Positions 1-6,266 of a stretch of 8,291 nucleotides of DNA are shown piece by piece. A program made the translations under genes and the position numbers. Each line of letters starts with the position of its first letter. Within the stretch, counting starts at the first letter, position 1. The stretch is from Lysobacteraceae bacterium (GTDB taxonomy: Bacteria > Pseudomonadota > Gammaproteobacteria > Xanthomonadales > Xanthomonadaceae), in the NCBI GenBank assembly GCA_003505795.1, contig DNXT01000368.1:1-8291 (forward strand), in the 5' to 3' direction. A model generated the notes under the pieces. It ran no database searches, was not told where the DNA came from, and saw only the letters and a program-made list of their open reading frames with translations.

Positions 1-17
1 AACCGCTCTTCCGATCT
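1..17. other. Sequencing adapter remnant (non-genomic)
   Basis: AACCGCTCTTCCGATCT is identical to the 3' end of the older Illumina paired-end adapter/PCR primer 2. It sits exactly at the first base of the window. Right after it the reverse strand becomes a clean LysR reading frame, and reading leftward into these bases breaks the family's usual sequence after LTEA. It is best treated as an untrimmed adapter at a contig end. Confidence 0.93.
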
Positions 18-198
18 CGGCCTCGGTCAGCACCACCTGGCGGCCGAGCCGGTCGAACAGGCGCACCCGCAGGTCCGCCTCGAGCAGGCCGATGCGCTTG
101 CTGACCGCCGGCTGGGTCAGGTGCAGGCGCTCGGCCGCGGCGGAGAAGCTGCCCGACTCGGCGATGGCCAGGAACGCGGCCAGGTTGGCGATGTCCAT
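18..198 (-). CDS. LysR-type transcriptional regulator, N-terminal fragment (cut by contig end)
   Basis: About 60 residues are present, starting MDIANLAAFLAIAESGSF and running through the winged helix-turn-helix of LysR regulators. The recognition region LHLTQPAVSKRIGLLE lies at about residues 25-40, followed by LFDRLGRQVVLTEA. The effector-binding domain is missing because the sequence stops at the adapter. The ATG at 198 is the only reasonable start: no other start codon lies in frame before an upstream stop. No clear Shine-Dalgarno precedes it. The gene is divergent from leuC, as expected for a LysR protein that controls its neighbour. A role in activating leuCD(B), perhaps in response to a leucine-pathway intermediate, is inferred from position only. 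Confidence 0.9.
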
Positions 199-327
199 GA
201 AGTCGCTTTGGTTATGGATTTGGATGAAAAATATGAATTTGTTTTATGGGGCGCAAGTTCCTAGGATGGATCCTCCAGCCAGGCGAGCCGTGGCCCGCCT
301 CCAGCCAGAACCGATGCGAGAACCCCG
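199..327. promoter_or_regulatory. Divergent control region between the LysR gene and leuC
   Basis: Bases 205-247 form an AT-rich island in otherwise very GC-rich DNA. It holds an imperfect direct repeat, TATGGATTTGGAT at 213-225 and TATGAATTTGTTT at 232-244, with a third TATGG at 245-249. A weak rightward promoter could be TTGGAT (220-225) and TTTTAT (242-247), 16 bases apart. A poor -35 match would suit an activator-dependent promoter. The rest, 250-327, is the presumed leuC leader. It has a small possible hairpin at 281-300 (AGGCG/CGCCT arms) and only a weak purine stretch (GCGAG, 316-320) before the leuC ATG. I found no T-box, leucine-rich leader peptide or attenuator. The promoter assignment is an inference. 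Confidence 0.5.
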
Positions 328-1866
328 ATGGCCGGCAAGACCCTGTACGACAAGCTGTGGGAGATGCACGAAGTCAAGCGCCGCGACGACGGCTCTTCGC
401 TCATCTACATCGACCGCCACATCCTGCACGAGGTGACCTCGCCGCAGGCGTTCGAGGGCCTGCGCCTGGCCGGCCGCCGGCCGTGGCGGGTCGACGCCAA
501 CATCGCCACCCCCGACCACAACGTGCCGACCACCCGCGCCGAGCGCCAGGGCGGGCTGCCGGCGATCGCCGACGAGGTCTCGCGGCTGCAGGTGCAGACC
601 CTGGACGAGAACTGCGAGGACTTCGGCATCCTCGAGTTCAAGATGAACGACGCCCGCCAGGGCATCGTCCACGTGGTCGGCCCCGAGCAGGGCGCGACCC
701 TGCCGGGCATGACCGTGGTCTGCGGCGATTCGCACACCTCCACGCACGGCGCCTTCGGCGCGCTGGCGCACGGCATCGGCACCTCCGAGGTCGAGCACGT
801 GCTGGCCACGCAGTGCCTGGTCGCCAAGAAGATGAAGAACATGCAGGTGCGGGTCGAAGGCACGCTGCCGTTCGGCGTCACCGCCAAGGACATCGTGCTG
901 GCGGTGATCGGCAGGATCGGCACCGCCGGCGGCAACGGCCACGCGCTGGAGTTCGCCGGCAGCGCGATCCGCGCGCTGTCGGTGGAAGGCCGCATGACGA
1001 TCTGCAACATGGCGATCGAGGCCGGCGCGCGCGTCGGCATGGTCGCCTGCGACGCCAGGACCATCGCCTACGTGAAGGACCGCCCGTTCGCGCCGAAGGG
1101 CGCCGACTGGGACGCCGCGGTGGCGGCATGGCAGGACCTGGTGTCCGATGCCGACGCGCACTTCGACACCGTGGTGGAACTGCGCGCGGAAGAGATCAAG
1201 CCGCAGGTCAGCTGGGGCACCTCGCCGGAGATGGTGCTGGCGGTGGACCAGAACGTGCCGGACCCGGCGCAGGAATCCGATCCGGTCAGGAAGGACTCGA
1301 TCACCCGCGCGCTGAAGTACATGGGCCTGCAGGCCAACCAGCCGATCACCGCGATCCGGCTCGACCGCGTGTTCATCGGGTCGTGCACCAACTCGCGGAT
1401 CGAGGACCTGCGCGCCGCCGCCGAGGTGGCGAAGGGCCGCAAGGTCGCCGCCAGCGTCAAGCAGGCGCTGGTGGTGCCGGGCTCGGGCCTGGTCAAGGCG
1501 CAGGCCGAGGCCGAGGGCCTGGACAAGGTATTCCTGGAGGCCGGCTTCGAATGGCGCGAGCCGGGTTGCTCGATGTGCCTGGCGATGAACCCGGACAAGC
1601 TCGGCAGCGGCGAGCACTGCGCCTCCACCTCCAACCGCAACTTCGAGGGCCGCCAGGGCGCCGGCGGCCGCACCCACCTGGTGAGCCCGGCGATGGCCGC
1701 GGCCGCCGCGGTGGCCGGCCATTTCGTCGATGTGCGCGAATTGTCCGAAGAGCCGGGACCCGGGACCCGGGACCCGGGACCGGAAAAGGCGCAGAGCCGG
1801 CAGCCCGACATCAATGCCGCTTTTGCCTTCCCCGGGTCCCCGGTCCCGGGTCCCGGGTCCCGATAA
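328..1866 (+). CDS. leuC: 3-isopropylmalate dehydratase (isopropylmalate isomerase) large subunit
   Basis: With LeuD it interconverts 2- and 3-isopropylmalate through dehydration and rehydration in the cytoplasmic leucine pathway, using a [4Fe-4S] cluster. The protein begins MAGKTLYDKLWEMHEV and has the family signatures CGDSHTSTHGAFG (132-144), IGSCTNSR (350-357) and GCSMC (413-417). The cluster ligands are expected to be Cys353, Cys414 and Cys417. Aconitase-type homology runs to HFVDVREL at residue 472, about the normal family length (E. coli LeuC has 466). The frame then continues about 40 residues to TAA at 1864-1866. This tail (PGPGTRDPGP, VPGPGSR) is a translated heptamer repeat, not conserved protein, so the original stop probably lay near codon 473. 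leuD starts 29 bases downstream. The start is fixed by alignment to the family's usual N-terminus, since the Shine-Dalgarno is weak. Confidence 0.97.
   Translation: MAGKTLYDKLWEMHEVKRRDDGSSLIYIDRHILHEVTSPQAFEGLRLAGRRPWRVDANIATPDHNVPTTRAERQGGLPAIADEVSRLQVQTLDENCEDFGILEFKMNDARQGIVHVVGPEQGATLPGMTVVCGDSHTSTHGAFGALAHGIGTSEVEHVLATQCLVAKKMKNMQVRVEGTLPFGVTAKDIVLAVIGRIGTAGGNGHALEFAGSAIRALSVEGRMTICNMAIEAGARVGMVACDARTIAYVKDRPFAPKGADWDAAVAAWQDLVSDADAHFDTVVELRAEEIKPQVSWGTSPEMVLAVDQNVPDPAQESDPVRKDSITRALKYMGLQANQPITAIRLDRVFIGSCTNSRIEDLRAAAEVAKGRKVAASVKQALVVPGSGLVKAQAEAEGLDKVFLEAGFEWREPGCSMCLAMNPDKLGSGEHCASTSNRNFEGRQGAGGRTHLVSPAMAAAAAVAGHFVDVRELSEEPGPGTRDPGPEKAQSRQPDINAAFAFPGSPVPGPGSR
1755..1861. repeat. Heptamer inverted-repeat element 1 (in the leuC 3' end)
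   Basis: The left arm has four heptamers, GGGACCC at 1755, 1762 and 1769 and GGGACCG at 1776. The right arm has four complementary heptamers, GGGTCCC at 1834, CGGTCCC at 1841 and GGGTCCC at 1848 and 1855. Inside the arms, GGAAAAGGC (1782-1790) pairs imperfectly with GCCTTCC (1825-1831). CCGCTTTTGC at 1817-1826 also occurs inside element 2 at 4653-4662. As RNA it would fold into a long, very stable hairpin between leuC and leuD. The leuC frame runs through it and stops three bases after the last heptamer. Confidence 0.9.
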
Positions 1867-1895
1867 GCGCCCTCTTTTCCCGCAGGCAGCCTCCC

Positions 1896-2543
1896 ATGAA
1901 AGCCTTCACCACCCACACCGGCCTGGTCTGCCCTCTGGACCGCGCCAACGTCGATACCGACCAGATCATCCCCAAGCAGTTCCTGAAGTCGATCAAGCGC
2001 AGCGGCTTCGGCCCGAACCTGTTCGACGAGTGGCGCTACCTCGACGTCGGCCAGCCCGGCCAGGACAGCAGCGCGCGTCCGGTCAATCCCGAGTTCGTGC
2101 TGAACTTCCCGCGCTACCAGGGCGCCAGCGTGCTGCTGGCGCGCGAGAACTTCGGTTGCGGCTCCTCGCGCGAGCACGCGCCGTGGGCGCTGGACGAATA
2201 CGGCTTCCGCGCGGTGATCGCGCCGAGCTTCGCCGACATCTTCTTCAACAACAGCTTCAAGAACGGGCTGCTGCCGATCGTGCTGGACGCGGCCGACGTC
2301 GACGTGCTGTTCGCGCAGTGCGAGGCGACCGAGGGCTACCGCCTGACCGTGGACCTGGCGGCGCAGACGGTGACGCGCCCGGACGGGGTACGGCACGGCT
2401 TCGAGATCGACGCGTTCCGCAAGCATTGCCTGCTGCACGGGCTGGACGACATCGGCCTGACCCTGCAGGACGCCGAGGCGATCCGCGCGTTCGAGGCCGG
2501 GCATCGCCGCAGCCAGCCGTGGCTGTTCGGCGCGGTGCGCTGA
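1896..2543 (+). CDS. leuD: 3-isopropylmalate dehydratase small subunit
   Basis: This 215-residue protein is the swivelling small subunit that completes the LeuCD active site. It starts MKAFTTHTGLVCPLDRANVD, then NVDTDQIIPKQFLK (19-32) and RENFGCGSSREHAPWAL (83-99). These are the substrate-recognition and serine-loop signatures of the bacterial LeuD family. The C-terminus ends DAEAIRAFEAGHRRSQPWLF, typical of gammaproteobacterial LeuD. Length is normal for the type 1 form. The ATG at 1896 matches the family N-terminus, with a weak CAGG nine bases upstream. Translation probably depends partly on flow from leuC, although the stable element 1 hairpin lies just upstream. The next gene begins 11 bases after its stop. 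Confidence 0.97.
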   Translation: MKAFTTHTGLVCPLDRANVDTDQIIPKQFLKSIKRSGFGPNLFDEWRYLDVGQPGQDSSARPVNPEFVLNFPRYQGASVLLARENFGCGSSREHAPWALDEYGFRAVIAPSFADIFFNNSFKNGLLPIVLDAADVDVLFAQCEATEGYRLTVDLAAQTVTRPDGVRHGFEIDAFRKHCLLHGLDDIGLTLQDAEAIRAFEAGHRRSQPWLFGAVR

Positions 2544-2554
2544 GCGCCGCCGGC

Positions 2555-3322
2555 ATGGGCGCGCAGTCCCACGAACAGGCGGTGCAGGCGCAGTTCGGCG
2601 CGCAGGCCGCGGCCTACCTGGACAGCGCGGTGCATGCGCAGGGAACCGAGTTCGCGGCGCTGCGCGAGGCGGTGGCGGCCAATGCCGGGGCGCGGGTGCT
2701 CGACCTCGGCTGCGGCGCCGGCCACGTCAGCTTCCAGGTCGCCGAGTTCTGCGAGGACGTGGTCGCCTACGACCTGTCCGCGCCGATGCTGGAAGTCGTG
2801 GCGCGCAGCGCCGCCGAGCGCAGCCTGGACAACATCCGCACCTGGCGCGGCGCGGCCGAGCGCCTGCCGTTCGCCGACGGCGCGTTCGACTTCGTGTTCA
2901 GCCGCTACTCGGCCCACCACTGGCGCGACGTCGGCCTGGCGCTGCGCGAGGTCCGGCGCGTGCTGGCGCCGGACGGCGCGGCCTGCTTCATCGACGTGGC
3001 CGCGCCCGGCACGCCGCTGCTGGACACCCATCTGCAGGCGGTCGAGCTGCTGCGCGACGGCAGCCACGTGCGCGACTACTCGGCGGCCGAGTGGCTGTGC
3101 ACGGCCGGCGAGGCGGGACTGCAGGTGCAGCGCCTGCAGCGCCAGCGCCTGTGGCTGGAGTACGCCTCGTGGGTGGAGCGCATGCGCACGCCGGAGCTGA
3201 TGCGCGCGGCGATCCGCGCGCTGCAGCAGGGCGCGCCGGCCGAGGTGCGCGAGCATTTCGAGATCGCCGACGATGGCAGCTTCAGCACCGACGTGATCGT
3301 GCTGTGGGCCAGGCGGGGTTAG
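2555..3322 (+). CDS. Class I SAM-dependent methyltransferase embedded in the leu operon
   Basis: This 255-residue protein has a Rossmann-type methyltransferase fold. Motif I, VLDLGCGAG, lies at 48-56 and binds S-adenosylmethionine. The acidic residue ending strand beta-2 is Asp73 in AYDLS. AERLPFADGAFDFVFSR (101-117) and EVRRVLAPDG (132-141) are the later conserved blocks, as in UbiE/BioC/Tam-like enzymes. No signal peptide or membrane segment is seen, so it should be cytoplasmic. Its substrate cannot be read from the sequence. It sits 11 bases after leuD and before leuB, the same position I recall for a methyltransferase in Pseudomonas leu operons, which argues for a pathway-linked role. The ATG at 2555 is chosen as the first ATG after the leuD stop; a GTG at 2519 overlapping leuD is possible. 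No strong Shine-Dalgarno is present, so coupling to leuD is likely. Confidence 0.93.
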   Translation: MGAQSHEQAVQAQFGAQAAAYLDSAVHAQGTEFAALREAVAANAGARVLDLGCGAGHVSFQVAEFCEDVVAYDLSAPMLEVVARSAAERSLDNIRTWRGAAERLPFADGAFDFVFSRYSAHHWRDVGLALREVRRVLAPDGAACFIDVAAPGTPLLDTHLQAVELLRDGSHVRDYSAAEWLCTAGEAGLQVQRLQRQRLWLEYASWVERMRTPELMRAAIRALQQGAPAEVREHFEIADDGSFSTDVIVLWARRG

Positions 3323-3347
3323 TCCGGTTCGATGTCTTTCATCCGCC

Positions 3348-3420
3348 CTTCGTAGGAGCGACTTCAGTCGCGATGGGGCTTTCCCGGTAAAGCTTCGAGA
3401 CTGAAGCCGCTCCTGCGAAG
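3348..3420. repeat. REP-like inverted pair (GTAG-headed palindromes)
   Basis: Two 26-base arms, 3348-3373 and 3395-3420, are inverted copies with three mismatches. The left arm carries GTAGGAGCGACTTCAGTCGC with its own small stem GCGAC-TTCA-GTCGC. The 21-base spacer holds GCTTT-CCCGGT-AAAGC (3378-3393). A GTAG head on a short palindrome is typical of REP sequences in Stenotrophomonas and Xanthomonas, which are mobilised by RAYT transposase relatives. The right arm has a degenerate stem and a GCAG head, so this copy is probably old. It fills most of the gap between the methyltransferase and leuB and may reduce readthrough or stabilise the upstream mRNA end. Confidence 0.85.
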
Positions 3421-3455
3421 AGCAAAAAAACAAAAGCACAAGGACAAGAACAAAG
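3415..3455 (+). promoter_or_regulatory. T-free, A-rich leuB leader with Shine-Dalgarno AAGGA
   Basis: From 3415 to the leuB ATG there are 41 bases without a single T on the coding strand and 25 A's, against GC-rich surroundings. AAGGA at 3440-3444 lies 11 bases before the ATG, somewhat long but the only candidate. Such a tract is expected to be unstructured in mRNA and could act as a ribosome-loading segment right after the REP hairpin. The function is inferred. Confidence 0.55.
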
Positions 3456-4529
3456 ATGAGCAAGCAGATCCTGGTTCTCCCCGGCGACGGCATCGGCCCG
3501 GAGATCGTCGCCGAGGCGGTCAAGGTGCTGGAGAAGGTCGACGCGCAGCATGGGCTGGGCCTGCAGCTGGCGTTCGACGAACTCGGCGGCGCCGCCTACG
3601 ACAAGTACGGCAGCCCGCTCGCCGACCAGACCCTGGCGCGCGCGCGCGCGGCCGACGCGGTGCTGCTCGGTGCGGTCGGCGGGCCGAAGTGGGACGCGAT
3701 CGACCCGGCGCTGCGCCCGGAGCGCGGCCTGCTCAAGATCCGCTCGCAGCTGGGCCTGTTCGCCAACCTGCGCCCGGCGCTGCTGTACCCGCAGCTGGCC
3801 GGGGCCTCGACGCTGAAGCCGGAGGTGGTCGCCGGGCTGGACATCCTGATCGTGCGCGAGCTGACCGGCGGCATCTACTTCGGCGCGCCGCGCGGCCAGG
3901 AAGTGCTGGCCGACGGCCAGCGCAAGGCCTACGACACGCTGCCCTACAGCGAGAGCGAGATCGCCCGCATCGCCCGGGTCGGTTTCGAGATGGCGCGCGT
4001 GCGCGACCGCAAGCTGTGTTCGGTCGACAAGGCCAACGTGCTGGCGTCGAGCCAGCTGTGGCGCACCGTGGTCGAGGAGGTGGCCAGGGACTACGCCGAC
4101 GTGGCGCTGTCGCACATGTACGTCGACAACGCGGCGATGCAGCTGGTGCGCGCGCCCAAGCAGTTCGACGTGATCGTCACCGACAACATGTTCGGCGACA
4201 TCCTCTCCGACCAGGCCTCGATGCTGACCGGCTCGATCGGCATGCTGCCGTCGGCGTCGCTGGACGCGAACAACAAGGGCATGTACGAGCCCTGCCACGG
4301 CTCGGCCCCGGACATCGCCGGGCAGGGCGTGGCCAATCCGCTGGCGACGATCCTGTCGGTGGCGATGCTGCTGCGCTACAGCTTCGCCCAGCCCGGCGCG
4401 GCCGATGCGATCGAGCAGGCGGTCGGCCGCGTGCTCGACCAGGGCCTGCGCACAGCCGACATCTGGTCGGAAGGCACGACCCAGGTCGGCACCGCCGCGA
4501 TGGGCGATGCGGTGGTGGCGGCGCTGTGA
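3456..4529 (+). CDS. leuB: 3-isopropylmalate dehydrogenase
   Basis: LeuB oxidises and decarboxylates 3-isopropylmalate with NAD+ to give 2-oxoisocaproate, the last leucine-specific step before transamination. The 357-residue protein begins MSKQILVLPGDGIGPEI and is of normal length. Expected substrate residues are visible: Arg96 and Arg106 in the GLLKIRSQLGLFANLRP block, Arg134 in IVRELTGG, Lys192 in DKANVL and Asp224 in YVDNAAMQL. The metal-binding aspartates are Asp248 and Asp252 in FGDILSDQASMLTGSIGMLP. The NAD-binding loop is HGSAPDIAGQGVANP (281-295). It lies 133 bases after the methyltransferase, across the REP pair. It could be read from the leuC promoter, though a promoter of its own cannot be excluded. 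Its stop is seven bases from heptamer element 2. Confidence 0.98.
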   Translation: MSKQILVLPGDGIGPEIVAEAVKVLEKVDAQHGLGLQLAFDELGGAAYDKYGSPLADQTLARARAADAVLLGAVGGPKWDAIDPALRPERGLLKIRSQLGLFANLRPALLYPQLAGASTLKPEVVAGLDILIVRELTGGIYFGAPRGQEVLADGQRKAYDTLPYSESEIARIARVGFEMARVRDRKLCSVDKANVLASSQLWRTVVEEVARDYADVALSHMYVDNAAMQLVRAPKQFDVIVTDNMFGDILSDQASMLTGSIGMLPSASLDANNKGMYEPCHGSAPDIAGQGVANPLATILSVAMLLRYSFAQPGAADAIEQAVGRVLDQGLRTADIWSEGTTQVGTAAMGDAVVAAL

Positions 4530-4562
4530 AAGGCGGGGATTAGGGATTCGGGATTGGGGATT

Positions 4563-4592
4563 CGCAAGAGCGGGAGGGCTGCTGCTCTTGCG
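4563..4592. other. Stem-loop inside element 2
   Basis: CGCAAGAGC (4563-4571) and GCTCTTGCG (4584-4592) form a perfect 9-base-pair stem around a 12-base loop. It overlaps the base of the left heptamer arm, so it competes with the long arm-to-arm pairing. No T-run follows it, so it is not a terminator by itself. Confidence 0.7.
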
Positions 4593-4601
4593 TGAAAACG
4601 G

Positions 4602-4633
4602 AACGGCCGGTGGATCGCTCCACCGGCCGTTTT
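4602..4633. terminator. Probable bidirectional intrinsic terminator between leuB and leuA
   Basis: AACGGCCGGTGGA (4602-4614) and TCCACCGGCCGTT (4619-4631) form a perfect 13-base-pair stem with a TCGC loop. TTTT at 4630-4633 ends it on the plus strand. On the minus strand the hairpin is followed by CCGTTTTC (from 4596-4600), giving a short U-run for leftward transcripts. It lies between two converging operons, where such a structure is expected. Confidence 0.85.
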
Positions 4634-4697
4634 CGTATCCGTTCGCGGCAATCCGCTTTTGCGAATCCCCAATCCCGAATCCCCAATCCCGACCGCC

Positions 4698-6266
4698 TCA
4701 GGCCACCACCGCGTCGCTGCTGCTGCGCGCGGCCTGGCGCTGGCGCAGCAGCCGGTTGGCGACGTCCAGCCAGGCCAGCGCGCTGGCCTCGATGATGTCC
4801 TTGCTGGTGCCGGTGCCTTCGTATTCGACGCCGTCGTGGCGCACGCTCAGGCTGGCCTCGCCGCGCGCGTCGGCGCCGATGCCGACGCTGTGGACCTGGT
4901 AGCTGTCCAGTTCCAGCTTGACCCCGGTGGCCGAGGCCAGCGCGCCGAACAGCGCGTCGACCGGGCCGTTGCCCTGCGCGGTCTCGGCGACGCGGTTGCC
5001 GTCCGGGTCGGACAGCTCGACCAGCGCGTTGGCGCGGCTGCCGACGTCGCTGATCGTCATCGAGGCCAGGCGGTAGCCGTCCTGCGCGGTGGCGTCCTGC
5101 ATCAGCGCCTGCAGGTCGGCGTCGTTGACCACGCGCTGCCGCTCGCACAGTTCCTTGAACTGCTCGAACACCAGTTTCAGCTCTTCCTCTTCCAGCCAGT
5201 AGCCGAGCGCGCGCAGGCGCGCCTCGACCGCGGCGCGGCCGCTGTGGCGGCCCAGCACCATCTGCGTGTCCGGCCAGCCCACGTCCTGCGGGCGCATGAT
5301 CTCGTAGGTGCCGCGGTGGCGCAGCATGCCGTGCTGGTGGATGCCCGACTCGTGCGCGAACGCATTGGCGCCGACCACCGCCTTGTTGCGCTGGACCGGC
5401 ATGCCGACCAGGCGCTGCAGCAGCTGCGAGGTCGGCACGATGCGCGGCGTGTTGATCGCGCTGTCCAGGTTGTAGAACGCGTTGCGTACCTTCAGCGCCA
5501 TCGCGATCTCCTCCAGCGCGCAGTTGCCGGCGCGCTCGCCGATGCCGTTGACGGTGCACTCGATCTGGCGCGCGCCGCCCTCGACCGCGGCCAGCGAGTT
5601 GGCCACCGCCAGGCCCAGGTCGTTGTGGCAGTGCGCGCTGAATACCACCTGGTCGGCGCCGGCGACGTCGGCCACCCCGGCGATCACCCGTTGGAACATG
5701 CCGCGGATCTCCTCCGGGGTGGTGAAGCCGACCGTGTCGGGCAGGTTGATCGTGGTGGCGCCGGCGGCGATCGCCGCGCGCGCGACCTCGATCAGGTAGT
5801 CCTCCTCGGTGCGGGTCGCGTCCTCGGCCGAGAACTCGACGTCGTCGACGTAGCCGCGTGCCAGGGTGACGTGCCTGTGCACCGATTCCAGCACCTGCTC
5901 CTTGCTCATCCGCAGCTTGTGCTCGCGGTGCAGCGGGCTGGTCGACAGGAACAGGTGCAGGCGCGGATTGGCCGCCGCTTCCAGCGCCCGCGCCGAGGTC
6001 TCGATGTCGGCCTGCAGGCAGCGCGACAGCACCGCCAGGGTCGGGCGGCGCAGTTCGCGGCCGATCAGCGCCATCGCCTCGCGGTCGGACTGCGAGCTGG
6101 CCGGGAAGCCGGTCTCGATGATGTCCACGCCGAGCTGGTCCAGCGCCCGGGCCATCACCACCTTCTGCTGCGGGGTCATGCTGCAGCCGGGGGACTGCTC
6201 GCCGTCGCGCAGGGTGGTGTCGAAAATTCGGATACGCGGGGTCTGGTTGGATACGTTGGTGTTCAC
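4698..6266 (-). CDS. leuA: 2-isopropylmalate synthase
   Basis: LeuA condenses 2-oxoisovalerate with acetyl-CoA, the committed step to leucine. The 522-residue protein is full length for the E. coli-type enzyme (523). The TIM-barrel domain has FDTTLRDGEQSPGC (15-28) with catalytic Arg20 and metal-binding Asp21. AHCHNDLGLAVANS (211-224) holds His212 and His214, and ECTVNGIGERAGN (236-248) supplies Asn248. AHESGIHQHG (304-313) follows in the linker region. The C-terminal regulatory domain is present, with SDVGSRANALVEL, GNGPVDALFGAL and YEGTGTSKDIIEASALAWL, so leucine feedback is likely. The start is GTG at 6266, chosen because GAGGAG lies eight bases upstream and it overlaps the ilvA stop as GTGA. 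It is therefore translationally coupled to ilvA and transcribed convergently to leuB. Confidence 0.98.
   Translation of the reverse strand: MNTNVSNQTPRIRIFDTTLRDGEQSPGCSMTPQQKVVMARALDQLGVDIIETGFPASSQSDREAMALIGRELRRPTLAVLSRCLQADIETSARALEAAANPRLHLFLSTSPLHREHKLRMSKEQVLESVHRHVTLARGYVDDVEFSAEDATRTEEDYLIEVARAAIAAGATTINLPDTVGFTTPEEIRGMFQRVIAGVADVAGADQVVFSAHCHNDLGLAVANSLAAVEGGARQIECTVNGIGERAGNCALEEIAMALKVRNAFYNLDSAINTPRIVPTSQLLQRLVGMPVQRNKAVVGANAFAHESGIHQHGMLRHRGTYEIMRPQDVGWPDTQMVLGRHSGRAAVEARLRALGYWLEEEELKLVFEQFKELCERQRVVNDADLQALMQDATAQDGYRLASMTISDVGSRANALVELSDPDGNRVAETAQGNGPVDALFGALASATGVKLELDSYQVHSVGIGADARGEASLSVRHDGVEYEGTGTSKDIIEASALAWLDVANRLLRQRQAARSSSDAVVA

Larger units (their letters stand above)
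4536..4690. repeat. Heptamer inverted-repeat element 2 (leuB/leuA convergent gap)
   Basis: The left arm is four heptamers: GGGATTA 4536, GGGATTC 4543, GGGATTG 4550 and GGGATTC 4557. The right arm is four inverted ones: GAATCCC 4663, CAATCCC 4670, GAATCCC 4677 and CAATCCC 4684. Next to the arms, GCAAGAGCGG (4564-4573) pairs with CCGCTTTTGC (4653-4662) with one mismatch. The design matches element 1, with four heptamers per arm facing inward, but the heptamer sequence differs. The element begins and ends within eight bases of the two stop codons and encloses the terminator hairpin. Confidence 0.92.

Noticed and set aside
246..327. Possible leader peptide upstream of leuC (ATG at 246)
   Set aside because: It has no run of leucine codons, no stop before leuC and no terminator/antiterminator pair, so it does not look like attenuation.
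244..1722. Long open frame (492 codons) on the minus strand opposite leuC
   Set aside because: It is rich in Arg, Ala, His and Gly with no recognisable domain, and lies opposite a clear leuC. High third-position GC keeps antisense frames open.
1755..1861. Rho-independent terminator between leuC and leuD
   Set aside because: The hairpin is strong but the last heptamer is followed by GATAAGCG with no T-run. leuD needs transcription through it.
246..1895. Upstream extension of the leuD frame through leuC, giving a 765-codon frame
   Set aside because: The part before MKAFTTHTG is a shadow of leuC in another frame. LeuD homology begins exactly at 1896.
1730..2554. Extension of the methyltransferase upstream through leuD
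   Set aside because: The extra residues are an out-of-frame reading of leuD. Methyltransferase-like sequence starts at about 2555.
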